A stretch of 64,000 nt of DNA from Leptolinea sp. (GTDB taxonomy: Bacteria > Chloroflexota > Anaerolineae > Anaerolineales > Anaerolineaceae), in NCBI GenBank assembly GCA_012798535.1, contig JAAZMZ010000002.1, positions 41,080 to 105,079 of the forward strand, given 5' to 3'. Within the stretch, counting starts at the first letter, position 1. Each line of letters starts with the position of its first letter. Below are positions 55,238 to 64,000 of this stretch, one piece after another. The notes below the pieces were generated by a model. The model was not told the DNA's origin, did no database searches, and worked only from the letters and a program-made list of their open reading frames with translations. A program made the translations under genes and the position numbers.

Positions 55238-56196
55238 AAGTTCTCCGTTCTACCTTTAGCGGTCTCAATTACATACTGGTAATCCAAAAGGTCCTGGTTG
55301 TTCGGATTGATGGTCAGCGCGCTGGTCACGATCTGTAAAGCGTCATCATAGAGCTGCTGATAAAAGAACACATTGATGAGAATCTGCCAGTATTCAATGT
55401 TTTGCGGGTACTGTTTTACCGCTTCCCAGACCAGTTGTTCAACCTCTGAATACTTCTTCTGTTCAAACAGACATTTGAGATACCCGACATGGTAGGCGAC
55501 CTGTTCGGGATTGGCTTTGTAGCAATTCGCAAAGAGAACCTCTCCATCCTGCCAGTTCTTTGTCACCCCGTAAAGCTCAAGTAGCAGATCCACCCAGGTG
55601 CCTTGCGCATTTACATCGCGGACTTGCATGGTCTTCAGGCGGTCGATATACCCTCTGGCACGTTTTTCATTCCGTTCATGTCGTTTCTTTTTTTCATCCG
55701 GCGGCTCATTTTGCAGGAAGAGATCATAGCGTTTTACAAGGTTGGTGCTGCGAATCTCGCGTGCCGGTTTCCCTGATTCCCAGAGTTTCAACCGGTTCAG
55801 ATATTCCACCTGATCAAAACAATCCTGCATACGCATTTCGAGATAAAGCTGAACCGGTTCACTGGTGATCCACTTCGACCAGTTGTCTTCATCGACCTGT
55901 GTCAGATACCCTTTTGGGGGGAAATTCTTCAGGTTGAAATCAGTGATCTCAGGATAACCGAACTCATCCACCACCACAATCGAAACGTACTTTTTGAAAT
56001 CGTCCAGAGATTTAGGCAGGGGAACCTGTTTCATTGGCCGGTTGATGGCCATCTCCCCGGGTAATTTCGAGAATTCATCCAGCGTCTGTGAGGCGTCGAT
56101 CCAAAAATACCCCGGTGTCGGCGGGGAATCGATGAAGTTGACCAATCTCATCTGAGGAACCAGTTCAATGCTCTTTCCGGAAGGTAGAACAGGCAT
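55234..56196 (-). CDS. TPR-containing hypothetical protein
   Basis: A 320-residue soluble protein. The C-terminal third (about residues 205-310) has two or three TPR-like helix pairs (AYHVGYLKCLFEQKKYSEVEQ, YWQILINVFFYQQLYDDALQ). The N-terminal 140 residues, with FVVVDEFGYPEITDF-like text (IVVVDEFGYPEIT), are not recognised. A charged segment EPPDEKKKRHERNEKRAR links the two. It has no signal peptide. Function is unknown. It may serve as a protein-protein scaffold. It overlaps the ABM gene and lies 36 bases downstream of the decarboxylase beta gene. Confidence 0.65.
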   Translation of the reverse strand: MPVLPSGKSIELVPQMRLVNFIDSPPTPGYFWIDASQTLDEFSKLPGEMAINRPMKQVPLPKSLDDFKKYVSIVVVDEFGYPEITDFNLKNFPPKGYLTQVDEDNWSKWITSEPVQLYLEMRMQDCFDQVEYLNRLKLWESGKPAREIRSTNLVKRYDLFLQNEPPDEKKKRHERNEKRARGYIDRLKTMQVRDVNAQGTWVDLLLELYGVTKNWQDGEVLFANCYKANPEQVAYHVGYLKCLFEQKKYSEVEQLVWEAVKQYPQNIEYWQILINVFFYQQLYDDALQIVTSALTINPNNQDLLDYQYVIETAKGRTENL

Positions 56197-56232
56197 AGTT
56201 GTTCCCCTATTATCTAGAATTCTTCTCTTATT

Positions 56233-57351
56233 TTAATGAAAAGCCATGACCAGCGCCAATAGCAAACCGCCGGCAATCACACTACCCAGTTGGCCGGCAG
56301 TATTCGAACCCATGGCATGCATCAGAATAAAATTTTCGTAGTCCTCATCCTGGGCCATTTTGGCAGAAAGTCGGGCAGCCATGGGGAAAGCGCTGATCCC
56401 GCAGGCTCCGATCAACGGGTTGATCTTAAAGCCGCTCAACCAGCACATCAGTTTGCCGAACAGCAAGCCGGTCACCGTATCGATCACAAAAGCCAGCAAA
56501 CCCAGCACAAGCACAAAACCGGTCTGGATGTTCAGAAAGCTGGAGGCTGTCATAGTAGATCCAATGGTCAAACCGAGGAAAAGGGTGGCGATGTTGATGA
56601 TCTCATTCTGGGCGGCTTTGTTCAGCCGGTCGACCACACCGCTCTCCCGCAGCAAATTACCGAGCATCAATGTGGCGATAAGAGGTGCGGCATCCGGCGC
56701 CAGCAGACTGATAACCACCGTCACCACGATGGGAAAAATGATGCGGATGCGTTTCGAAACCGGGCGCGGGGCGTATTCCATGCGCACCAGGCGTTCGCGC
56801 CGGGTTGTCATCAGGCGCATGATGGGCGGTTGAATGATGGGGATCAGACTCATGTACGAATAAGCCGCCACGGCAATGGGAGCCAGCAGTTCCGGTGCCA
56901 GTTTGGATGCCACGAAGATGGCCGTGGGACCGTCAATGGCGCCGATCACCCCGATGGAAGCCGCCTGATTCAGGGGAAATTTCAGAAGGATCGCCAGCAG
57001 CAGTGTAGCGTAAATTCCAAATTGGCCGGCCGCGCCCAGCAGGACCATCTTCGGCTGCGCTAGCAGAGGGCTGAAATCGATCATCGCGCCAACGCCAATG
57101 AAGATCAACAGGGGAAAAAGCTCGGTTTTGATCCCGGCATCGTACAAGATTTTGAAAAATCCTGATTCAGATGACATTCCCAGATTGGCCAGAATGCACC
57201 CAAAACCGATGGGAAGAAGCAGTACCGGTTCGTACTCTTTAGCAATGGCCAGATATATCAGAATGGCGCCCGCCGCGATCATCACCGCGTTACCGGGAGT
57301 AAAAGTGCTGAATCCTTTGAGAATCTCGGCTGTTACACCACTGAAGTCCAT
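56233..57351 (-). CDS. Na+-translocating decarboxylase beta subunit
   Basis: The membrane subunit that couples decarboxylation of carboxybiotin to Na+ export. It has 372 residues and about nine to eleven hydrophobic segments. The Asp of the ion site lies in GAIDGPTAIFVASKL near residue 138. GVGAMIDFSPLLAQPK and NPLIGACGISAFPMAARLSAK are hallmark blocks of OadB/MmdB/GcdB. It starts 10 bases after the biotin-carrier gene. The alpha subunit upstream indicates that the substrate is an acyl-CoA, most likely methylmalonyl-CoA. Confidence 0.93.
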   Translation of the reverse strand: MDFSGVTAEILKGFSTFTPGNAVMIAAGAILIYLAIAKEYEPVLLLPIGFGCILANLGMSSESGFFKILYDAGIKTELFPLLIFIGVGAMIDFSPLLAQPKMVLLGAAGQFGIYATLLLAILLKFPLNQAASIGVIGAIDGPTAIFVASKLAPELLAPIAVAAYSYMSLIPIIQPPIMRLMTTRRERLVRMEYAPRPVSKRIRIIFPIVVTVVISLLAPDAAPLIATLMLGNLLRESGVVDRLNKAAQNEIINIATLFLGLTIGSTMTASSFLNIQTGFVLVLGLLAFVIDTVTGLLFGKLMCWLSGFKINPLIGACGISAFPMAARLSAKMAQDEDYENFILMHAMGSNTAGQLGSVIAGGLLLALVMAFH

Positions 57352-57361
57352 AAGGCCTCGT

Positions 57362-57796
57362 TTATTCGGTGAATTCCATAAGACTCTGACCGTGGCGCAC
57401 CTGATCGCCTAAATCGATCTGAATGCTGCCGATCACACCATCACGACCAGCCCGGATGGCATTCTTCATTTTCATGGCTTCCAGGATGCACAGCGTGTCT
57501 CCGCGGGTGATGGCCTGGCCGGCTTTCACATCGATCTCGATGATCACCCCGGGTATGGGAGCGCACACAGACCGGGATGAATTTACCGGTTTTGCCGCGG
57601 GTTCTGGTTTGCAAGGAATATCCGTTTTCCGGGCAGGCTGGTTATCCGCGAGCCTGACAGGCGCGGCCTGTGCAGAAATATCTTCCGGCCACAATTCCAG
57701 TGTCTCGCCATCCACCATCACCTTTACAGGGCGGGCCTCCAGATCTTCGATTTCGACCGAGTAAGTTTGATCACCAATCTTGATGGAATAGTGCAT
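57362..57796 (-). CDS. Biotin carboxyl carrier subunit of the decarboxylase
   Basis: A 144-residue protein whose C-terminal ~70 residues form a biotinyl domain. The biotinylation motif is CILEAMKMKNAI, with the Lys near residue 112. An Ala/Pro-rich linker precedes it, and an N-terminal ~50-residue module (YSVEIEDLEARPVKVMVDGE) is typical of MmdC/GcdC-type carriers. It moves the carboxyl group from the alpha to the beta subunit. It lies between the delta-like and beta genes, with gaps of 3 and 10 bases. Confidence 0.92.
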   Translation of the reverse strand: MHYSIKIGDQTYSVEIEDLEARPVKVMVDGETLELWPEDISAQAAPVRLADNQPARKTDIPCKPEPAAKPVNSSRSVCAPIPGVIIEIDVKAGQAITRGDTLCILEAMKMKNAIRAGRDGVIGSIQIDLGDQVRHGQSLMEFTE

Positions 57797-57799
57797 GCG

Positions 57800-58165
57800 T
57801 TATGACCTCCGGGATGTACGATGGGCAAATAGACGGCTCTTCTCCTGCAAAACCTGTGCCTGCTGCACAGACTTCCAGACACCAGGCAGGCTGGTATATG
57901 CGGGCGCAACGGCAGCATCACGTGTTTCCCTGTCTGCCAGAGCGAAAGCCAGAGCCGCTGCTGCCGCCTGCATTTTCCTTGAGTCGGAAGGTTCTTCGGC
58001 CTTATCTCCTGATTCCTCCGGTTCAGATTGCTTTTCTTCGGCCGGAGTGATCTTTCCATCCAGACCAACCATGAAGGCCATCAAACCCCACAGGGCGACA
58101 GTGGCGGCAAAAACCAGCCCCATGCCTATGGCAGTGATGATCAAGCCAGAAACCATAATATTCAT
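57800..58165 (-). CDS. OadG-family small membrane subunit of the decarboxylase
   Basis: About 121 residues with one N-terminal membrane helix (MVSGLIITAIGMGLVFAATV) and a charged linker PEEKQSEPEESGDK-like region. The C-terminal Ala-rich tail AAAAALAFALADRE is typical of OadG/MmdD delta subunits that stabilise the complex. ATG 58165 leaves a 13-base gap after the alpha gene; ATG 58198 would overlap it and is also possible. Neither has a strong ribosome site. Confidence 0.8.
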   Translation of the reverse strand: MNIMVSGLIITAIGMGLVFAATVALWGLMAFMVGLDGKITPAEEKQSEPEESGDKAEEPSDSRKMQAAAAALAFALADRETRDAAVAPAYTSLPGVWKSVQQAQVLQEKSRLFAHRTSRRS

Positions 58166-58178
58166 ATAGATCTGTCCA

Positions 58179-59729
58179 TCAGACTGGAATATTGCCATGC
58201 CGGCGAACCGGATGGCTGGCAGCCTTGGAACGCAGACTTTGCAGCGCCGCGATGATCTTCCTCCGGGTTTCCTGCGGTTCAATGACCTCATCAATGGCTC
58301 CGAGGGCTGCCGCGGCATATGGATTGAGATATTTCTCCCGGTACTCCTGAGTCAAACGTTTTCGTTCGGCTGCCGGATCCTCCGCCGCGTCCACTTGCCG
58401 GCGATACAGAATGTTCACCGCGCCTTCCGGGCCCATCACAGCAATTTCCGCGCTCGGCCAGGCAAAGGTGACATCCGTTCCCAGGAATTTGCTGGACATG
58501 ACAATGTACGCGCCGCCATAGGCTTTGCGCGTGATCACACTGACCATGGGTACGGTTGCTTCGGAATAGGCATACAAGACTTTGGCACCGTGCCGAATAA
58601 TGCCGCGGTGTTCCTGATCCACACCGGGTAGAAAACCCGGTGAATCTACCAGTGTGACCAGCGGGATATTGAAACAGTCGCACCAGCGCACAAACCGGCA
58701 CATTTTATCCGCCGCGTCGATATCCACCACACCGGCCATCATGGATGGTTCCTGGGCAATGATACCGACCACCTCGCCGCCCATGCGCGCTAGCCCGACG
58801 ATCACGTTACGGGCAAAGCTCGCCTGCAGTTCAAGGAAGGAGCCGCCATCCACGATTTTTTCAATAATAGTATGCATCACATACGGTTCAGAAGCATCCA
58901 GGGGAATAAAGGAATTCAGTTCGGGGCTCAACCGTGCCGGGTCTTCCATTCTTCCAGTGGGGGAATTTTCCAAATGATTCGAGGGGAGATATCCAAGTAC
59001 CCGGCGGCACATATCCAGAGCGGATCGTTCGTCGGGAGTGGTAAGATGTGCCAGGCCGCTGATGCTCAAATGGGTATCCGCCCCGCCCAGCACCTCTGAA
59101 TCAACGATCTCTCCGGTCACCGACTTGATGACATCCGGTCCGGTGAGGAACATGTAGGATTGCTTTTCGACCATGATGATCAAATCGGTGAGCGCGGGGG
59201 AATAGGCGGCGCCGCCGGCGCACGGCCCCATGACGATGCTGATCTGAGGGATGATACCGGAATACAGGGAATTGCGCCGGAAAATATCGCCGTATCCCCG
59301 CAGGCTGCGTACTCCTTCTTGAATACGCGCTCCACCCGAATCGATCAAACCGATGATCGGCGCGCCGTTTTCGGCAGCCAGGTCCATCACCCTGCAAATC
59401 TTGTGGCTCTGCATTTCTCCCAGAGCGCCACCCTGCACGGTGAAATCCTGGGCATAGACATAAACCGGCCGGCCATCGATCCGTCCAAATCCGGTGACCA
59501 CGCCGTCTCCCGGTAACGCTTCCACTTTTTCGATCCCCGTTCCCGGCCGGGCTGTCACAAAAGGTTCGAGCTCGTTGAAACTACCTTTATCCAGAAGGAT
59601 TTCCAGCCGCTCGCGGGCGGTCATTTTCCCTTTGGCGTGTTGGCGTTCGATCTTATCTTTGCCGCCGCCCAGCATGGCGGTGGCGCGCATTTCCCTGAGC
59701 TGCAATACACGGGGGTCTTCTTCTGTCAT
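58179..59729 (-). CDS. mmdA: Acyl-CoA decarboxylase/carboxylase carboxyltransferase subunit (MmdA-like)
   Basis: A 516-residue carboxyltransferase with two crotonase-fold halves, as in MmdA and PccB. Blocks are KMTARERLEILLDKGSF, GLIDSGGARIQEG, MGPCAGGAAYSPALTD, and in the second half VDSPGFLPGVDQE and KAYGGAYIVMSS. With biotin carrier, OadB and OadG genes after it, it should be the alpha subunit of a Na+-pumping methylmalonyl-CoA decarboxylase. A biotin carboxylase is not adjacent, which favours the decarboxylase direction. GAGGGTG precedes ATG 59729. It heads the operon in the order alpha, delta, carrier, beta. Confidence 0.92.
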   Translation of the reverse strand: MTEEDPRVLQLREMRATAMLGGGKDKIERQHAKGKMTARERLEILLDKGSFNELEPFVTARPGTGIEKVEALPGDGVVTGFGRIDGRPVYVYAQDFTVQGGALGEMQSHKICRVMDLAAENGAPIIGLIDSGGARIQEGVRSLRGYGDIFRRNSLYSGIIPQISIVMGPCAGGAAYSPALTDLIIMVEKQSYMFLTGPDVIKSVTGEIVDSEVLGGADTHLSISGLAHLTTPDERSALDMCRRVLGYLPSNHLENSPTGRMEDPARLSPELNSFIPLDASEPYVMHTIIEKIVDGGSFLELQASFARNVIVGLARMGGEVVGIIAQEPSMMAGVVDIDAADKMCRFVRWCDCFNIPLVTLVDSPGFLPGVDQEHRGIIRHGAKVLYAYSEATVPMVSVITRKAYGGAYIVMSSKFLGTDVTFAWPSAEIAVMGPEGAVNILYRRQVDAAEDPAAERKRLTQEYREKYLNPYAAAALGAIDEVIEPQETRRKIIAALQSLRSKAASHPVRRHGNIPV

Positions 59730-59874
59730 ATTCACCCTCAATGAGATTGGAATACCTGCACTCTATTCTACTGTTTTTCAAGTCAACGTATAGTAAATAT
59801 TATCACGCCACAATTCCTGATGCCGGTTCCCTGTTTGCCTGAAATATGATTGAAATCTGCACCCGGATCAAAGA

Positions 59875-59914
59875 AAAACCGGCAGTCCCCATTTCTCCCT
59901 GGACTGCCGGTTTT
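59875..59914 (-). terminator. Terminator after the GH94 gene
   Basis: AAAACCGGCAGTCC (59875-59888) pairs perfectly with GGACTGCCGGTTTT (59901-59914), a 14-bp stem with A/T runs on both sides. It follows the stop at 59936 on the minus strand. Confidence 0.9.
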
Positions 59915-59935
59915 ACCTGCCGTACAAAATATATG

Positions 59936-62383
59936 CTATTTCCCGACCAGTACGTCCACCTTTACACTGGAAATTCCCCGGGGAGGCAGTGGAATTACTT
60001 CCGTGCTGATCTTTTTCCCATCCACCGTTGTATCCACGCTGTTGCCCGGGCCAACCCGCCGGATATGGATGTCATACACCACATCCCGGTAGAAACGTTT
60101 CACCGTAATATCCTGCCAATCGGAGGGCAGCACCGGCTGGATTACCAAGCCTTTCAGTGAAGGGCGGATGCCCAGAATGTACTGGGTGATGGCCACAAAA
60201 TTCCAGGCCGCCGTACCGGTCAGCCAGGAATTCTTGGCTTCACCTTCAGTCGGCGCTTCACGGCCGGCGATGGTCTGGGCATACACATACGGTTCGCAGC
60301 GGTGAATCTCACTGATCGCCTCGCGCACCGATGGGCAGATGCGCCTGTAATAATCGAATGCCTTATCGCCGTGCCCCAGTTTCGTTTCAGAGATCATGAT
60401 CCACGGATTGGTATGACAAAAGACGCTGGCATTTTCCTTATATCCGGGCGGGTATGTTGAGATCTCACCCAGATGCAGATAATATCGTGTAAAACCCGGG
60501 TTATGCACCACAATCCCGTGATTGGTTGCCAGGCGTTTTTCAACCGACCTCAGGGCTTTTTCCGCTTTGCCGTCTGAAAGGCCAATGCCCGCCATGATGC
60601 ACATACCCTGCGGTTCGATGAATATCTGGCCTTCCTTGCAGTCTGCGGAACCCAGCGGATTGCCGAAGTCATCATAAGCGCGGCGGAACCACTCGCCATC
60701 CCAGCCGGCATCTATGACCACCGGCTCCATATCAAGGGCTACTTTTTTATAGAACTCAACATCTCTATCTTTGTGGAGAAAATCCGCCAGGTCGGCCATC
60801 TCATTGGCTGCTAGAACCAGCATGCCACCGATGAACACCGATTCGGCCACTTTTCCGTCCTTGCTGGTGGTCGTCTGGAAAGATTCCCCCGGTTCAGAGG
60901 AGAAACAGTTGAGATTCAGACAGTCATTCCAATCCGCCCGGCCGATCAACGGCAGTCCGTGCGGTCCGCGCCGGTCGAGTATGTACTGGATGGCCCGTTG
61001 CAGATGCTCATAGAGGGGCTGCTCGCTGCCGGGTTTACTATCATAGGAGACCGGTTCATCCAGAATGGACTGATCGCCAGTTTCCTTTATGTACGCGCAT
61101 ACCGCGAGCACCAGCCACAGGGGATCATCGTTGAAATTGCCGCCCACGGCATCATTGCCGCGTTTGGTTAAAGGCTGATACTGGTGATAGGCTCCGCCGG
61201 TTTCAAGCTGCGTGGCGGCGATATCCAGCAGGCGCTGCCGGGCCCGTTCGGGAACCATATGCACAAAACCGAACAGATCCTGGGTGGAATCGCGGAACCC
61301 CATACCGCGCCCGATGCCGGTTTCAAATCCGCTAGCCGAGCGGGACATATTGAAGGTGACCATGCATTGATACGCGTTCCAGATATTGATCATCCGGTTG
61401 GCGTGCTCATCCGGGGTGACCACCTGGAAGCGGGAAAACAGGCCATCCCAGTATTTGTGAAGATCATCCAGGGCTTTCTGCACTTCAGCGGATTTCCGGT
61501 AACGCGCGATCACCGGAAGGGCGCGGGTTTTATTGATGATCTGTTTATCGATGTTCTCGAATTTTTCGTCCTGCGGATTTTCTGTATACCCCAACAGGAA
61601 GATCACTTCCCGTTCCTCGCCGGGAGCCAGGTTTAATTCACTCTGGATGACACCTACCGGTGCCCAGCCGTGGGCATGGCTGTTGGAGCACGTACCTTTC
61701 ATCACCGCCTGCGGTGAATCCCAGCCGTTGTAAACGCCCAGGAAATTTTCACGCTGGGTATCATAAGCCTGCATTTCCGCGGATGAGGTGAAATAGGCAA
61801 AGTGGTTCCGCCGCTCGCGGTATTCCGTCTTGTGGTAAATGACCCCATCGACAATTTCGACCTCACCTACATTGTAATTGCGCTGGAAATTCGTGGCGTC
61901 ATCATTGGCATCCCACAGGCAAAATTCCACGGAGGCAAAGGATGTCAATTCGGCCGGTTTGTTCCGGGTATTTTTGACTCGAAGCCGCCAGATCTCCAGG
62001 TTCTGTCCCATGGGTACAAAATAGAGCACTTCGGCCGATATACCCTTAAAGGTCGAAGATATTTTCGTGGTTCCAATGCCATGCCGGCAGTTGTAGTTTT
62101 CAAGAGATTTTCGCACCGGCATCCAGGTGGGCGACCAGTATTCCCCGCTGGCTTTATCGCGCAGATAAATATACCTGCCGCCAATATCCATAGGGGCGTT
62201 GTTGTAGCGGTATCGAGTCAGACGCCGCAGACGGGCGTCTTTATAGAACGAGTATCCTCCCGCCGTGTGGGAGATCAATCCAAAATATTCCTCACAGCCC
62301 AGATAGTTGAACCACGGCAGGGGAGTATCGGGCCGGGTGATGACATACTCTCGGGTGGTGTCATCAAAATAACCGTAACGCAT
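59936..62383 (-). CDS. GH94 phosphorylase, probable cellobiose phosphorylase
   Basis: A glycoside hydrolase family 94 enzyme of 815 residues, the length of cellobiose phosphorylase. The N-terminal MRYGYFDDTTREYVITRPDTP and WNYLGC-like (WFNYLGCEEYFGLIS) blocks match that subfamily. The active-site loop is RADWNDCLNL near residue 490, with the catalytic Asp. GIGRGMGFRDSTQDLFGF and the C-terminal GRE-PTEGEAKNSWLTGTAAW complete the pattern. It would split cellobiose with phosphate into glucose 1-phosphate and glucose, saving ATP. No signal peptide is present, so it acts in the cytoplasm and needs an importer. It stands alone with its own terminator. Confidence 0.93.
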   Translation of the reverse strand: MRYGYFDDTTREYVITRPDTPLPWFNYLGCEEYFGLISHTAGGYSFYKDARLRRLTRYRYNNAPMDIGGRYIYLRDKASGEYWSPTWMPVRKSLENYNCRHGIGTTKISSTFKGISAEVLYFVPMGQNLEIWRLRVKNTRNKPAELTSFASVEFCLWDANDDATNFQRNYNVGEVEIVDGVIYHKTEYRERRNHFAYFTSSAEMQAYDTQRENFLGVYNGWDSPQAVMKGTCSNSHAHGWAPVGVIQSELNLAPGEEREVIFLLGYTENPQDEKFENIDKQIINKTRALPVIARYRKSAEVQKALDDLHKYWDGLFSRFQVVTPDEHANRMINIWNAYQCMVTFNMSRSASGFETGIGRGMGFRDSTQDLFGFVHMVPERARQRLLDIAATQLETGGAYHQYQPLTKRGNDAVGGNFNDDPLWLVLAVCAYIKETGDQSILDEPVSYDSKPGSEQPLYEHLQRAIQYILDRRGPHGLPLIGRADWNDCLNLNCFSSEPGESFQTTTSKDGKVAESVFIGGMLVLAANEMADLADFLHKDRDVEFYKKVALDMEPVVIDAGWDGEWFRRAYDDFGNPLGSADCKEGQIFIEPQGMCIMAGIGLSDGKAEKALRSVEKRLATNHGIVVHNPGFTRYYLHLGEISTYPPGYKENASVFCHTNPWIMISETKLGHGDKAFDYYRRICPSVREAISEIHRCEPYVYAQTIAGREAPTEGEAKNSWLTGTAAWNFVAITQYILGIRPSLKGLVIQPVLPSDWQDITVKRFYRDVVYDIHIRRVGPGNSVDTTVDGKKISTEVIPLPPRGISSVKVDVLVGK

Positions 62384-62600
62384 GAAGTCCTCCTCGGATT
62401 TCCTTATCGATTGCCAGACAGGCGTGTGCAGTATATGCGATTTCCTGCCACTTTGTGCAACCGGCTTTATTACTGGCAGAATTGCAAGCCAATTACTCTA
62501 TAAATAGTTTGAGTCACTACACCCTGAGTCTCTTATCTAGACTGTGGAAAAATACCTTTCATGGGTTTGAAATTTTTCAATAATGAAGAAATGAGTGCGT

Positions 62601-62636
62601 AACTCTGGAGTCTGGACAACCCCAGACTCCAGAGTT
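62601..62636. terminator. Strong hairpin downstream of the ABC ATPase gene
   Basis: AACTCTGGAGTCTGG (62601-62615) pairs perfectly with CCAGACTCCAGAGTT (62622-62636) around a 6-base loop. It lies 16 bases beyond the ATPase stop on the minus strand. The T run on that strand is poor, so it may end or protect the transcript. Confidence 0.6.
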
Positions 62637-62651
62637 TTCTGGATAATAGCT

Positions 62652-63599
62652 CTATCCATTACAGCAACAACAGGCTACCGAGTGATTTTCTTCAACCTGA
62701 ACCAGAGATGGGGCATGCTGGCAGCAATCGTCGCTCTTATATTCCGAGTGGCAGCGTTCGTAGAACACACAGCCGTCCGGTGTCATGGGTTTCTTCTCCG
62801 TCAATTCGACTTCAACTTCCTCCCATTTTTTATCCAACCGGGGAACACAGCACATCAGCATTTTTGTGTACGGATGAATCGGATTTTCAAAGATCTTCTT
62901 TGTCTCTCCAATTTCGACCACACTGCCCTTGTATAGGATGACAGCGCGTTCGCTGATGTAGTAGCCCAGTGAAAGATCATGGGTGATGAAGAGAACCGAC
63001 AATCCCTTGGCACGCAGATCAGCCAGCAGATTCAACACATCGATGCGCGTAGAAGCATCTAGCATACTGATGATCTCATCGGCCACCAAAAATTTTGTGT
63101 CCAGAAGCAAGGCGCGCGCGATCAAGAAACGCTGCAACTGACCGCCGCTGAGCTGATGGGGAAACTTGTTCAAGACGTGCGCCGGATTCAATCCCACAGA
63201 TTTGAGAGAGTTTTCAACCCGGTCGCTCCATTCAGTTTTAGGAAGTGTCGGATAGAACTCTTCATGCAAGACAGAGAAAATACGGTCGGCTTTGAAGATC
63301 GGATTATAGGTGCTGAAAGGATCCTGAAATACACCCTGGACATTGCGGTAGAAATCTTTGACCTCATCCCTTTTCAACAGGGAGACATCTCGATCATCGA
63401 ACATGATCCGGCCGCCATTGACCGAGAGCAGCCGTAGGATCATTTTACCAATTGTGCTTTTACCGCTGCCGCTTTCACCGATCAATGAGACAATCTCTCT
63501 GTCATGGATATCAAAGGTGACGTTTTGAACCGCCCGCAGTTGTTTCCCGCCGAAAGTCCCCGTGTTGTAGACCTTGGTTACATTATCCAGTTTAAGCAT
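62652..63599 (-). CDS. Oligopeptide/dipeptide-type ABC ATPase, OppF-like
   Basis: A 315-residue ATPase. Walker A is GESGSGKSTIGKM near residue 45, the signature LSGGQLQRFLIARAL near 147, Walker B FLVADEIISMLDA near 168, and the switch His is in FITHDLS. The C-terminal oligopeptide-transporter extension carries Cys residues (CVFYERC, DDCCQ and a terminal CCCC cluster), common for OppD/F where they bind an iron-sulfur cluster. The second Asp-Glu pair reads DE-II, usual for this family. GGAGGG precedes ATG 63599. It overlaps the OppD-like gene by eight bases. The ligand could be peptides or oligosaccharides. Confidence 0.9.
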   Translation of the reverse strand: MLKLDNVTKVYNTGTFGGKQLRAVQNVTFDIHDREIVSLIGESGSGKSTIGKMILRLLSVNGGRIMFDDRDVSLLKRDEVKDFYRNVQGVFQDPFSTYNPIFKADRIFSVLHEEFYPTLPKTEWSDRVENSLKSVGLNPAHVLNKFPHQLSGGQLQRFLIARALLLDTKFLVADEIISMLDASTRIDVLNLLADLRAKGLSVLFITHDLSLGYYISERAVILYKGSVVEIGETKKIFENPIHPYTKMLMCCVPRLDKKWEEVEVELTEKKPMTPDGCVFYERCHSEYKSDDCCQHAPSLVQVEENHSVACCCCNG

Positions 63600-64000
63600 G
63601 GTTTTTTCCCTCCTTCCAACAGGCAAGGAAGTGATCTTTCTCCACCTCAACAAACGGAGGGACTTCGGCGCATTTAGCAAAAGCCACCGGACAGCGATCC
63701 CGGAAACGACACCCCGTGGGGGGGTTGAGAAGCAGAGGAGGATTCCCCGGGATACCTGCGAGGCGGGTTTCTGAGATCTTCACTCCCACGGTGGGAAGAG
63801 ATGAGATGAGCAGTCTTGTGTAAGGATGGCGTGGATGGTTGATGATCGTCTCGGTGGACGCTTTTTCCGCCAGTTGACCGGCGTACATCACCAGAATGGA
63901 ATTCGACATCTGATACAGAATAGAAATATCGTGCGTGATGACCATCATGCTTTTCACAATCCTGTTATCGCGGAATCCAACCAGCATTTCCGCCACCGCC
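63592..64000 (-). CDS. Oligopeptide/dipeptide-type ABC ATPase, OppD-like (5' truncated)
   Basis: Only the last 135 or so residues are in the window; the frame is open at the right edge. The visible part starts after Walker B and has the switch block MMVITHDISILYQMSN, followed by VMYAGQLAEKAS. The oligopeptide-transporter C-terminal domain follows, with HPRHPYTRLLISSLP and the Cys motif CRFRDRCPVAFAKC, a usual Fe-S or metal site. It overlaps the start of the OppF-like gene. The rest of the transporter must lie beyond the window. Confidence 0.88.
   Translation of the reverse strand, partial: AVAEMLVGFRDNRIVKSMMVITHDISILYQMSNSILVMYAGQLAEKASTETIINHPRHPYTRLLISSLPTVGVKISETRLAGIPGNPPLLLNPPTGCRFRDRCPVAFAKCAEVPPFVEVEKDHFLACWKEGKNHA

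Overview
The window is bacterial chromosome, most likely from an anaerobic member of the Chloroflexota (Anaerolineae-like). This placement is inferred from gene content and style: an Ala/Thr/Pro-rich lipoprotein linker after LTAC, a fused double ATPase of an ECF transporter, an O2-independent class III ribonucleotide reductase, a Na+-pump decarboxylase and a GH94 cellobiose phosphorylase. No rRNA was seen. No tRNA, CRISPR array, insertion sequence or prophage was found either, and base composition is even throughout.

Layout. 1-5847 (+): end of a FAD oxidoreductase, dnaA, then argG-argH behind an apparent arginine leader-peptide attenuator. 5953-6363 (-): yjdF with a structured leader. 7013-9566 (+): a chemoreceptor gene broken by a nonsense codon and a frameshift, then an intact cheW. 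9654-13065 (-): amidohydrolase, META-domain lipoprotein, CPBP protease. 13297-15811 (+): SAM-I riboswitch-metA, then a Met/Cys leader ORF-metY. 16062-18950 (+): a sulfur operon of PocR-type regulator, sulfide:quinone oxidoreductase-like protein, DsrC/TusE and DsrE behind a CRP/FNR-like site. 19086-23932 (+): two overlapping SAM-hydrolase paralogues followed by a complete ECF transporter. 23938-24582 (-): HAD phosphatase.

24896-29066 (+) and 29124-31117 (-): a binding-protein ABC transporter convergent with phnX and phnW. Together these form a 2-aminoethylphosphonate uptake and degradation locus with a Pho-box-like repeat at its head. 31264-32301 (-): nucleotide-sugar epimerase-like protein. 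32434-43969 (-): a nitrogen block of gltB-gltD, an atypical response regulator, a glutamate dehydrogenase homologue lacking the signature lysine, an orphan PPDK N-domain protein and an intact gdhA preceded by a 15-bp direct repeat.

44694-46290 (+): lipid kinase and plsC. 46300-48897 (-): nrdG and nrdD. 48971-51520 (-): metE under a cobalamin riboswitch. 51634-54841: a two-component system divergent from a small membrane-protein operon, with perfect 14-bp inverted sites on both promoters. 54926-59729 (-): two small genes, then a Na+-translocating acyl-CoA decarboxylase operon. 59936-62383 (-): GH94 phosphorylase. 62652-64000 (-): oligopeptide-type ABC ATPases, the last running off the window.

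A theme is control by RNA leaders of sulfur and amino-acid genes: SAM-I on metA, cobalamin on metE, and two short translated leaders (Arg for argGH, Met/Cys for metY). The leader peptides and the nitrogen block with its degenerate paralogues are the most interesting leads. All functional statements rest on reading motifs by eye; no database search was run.
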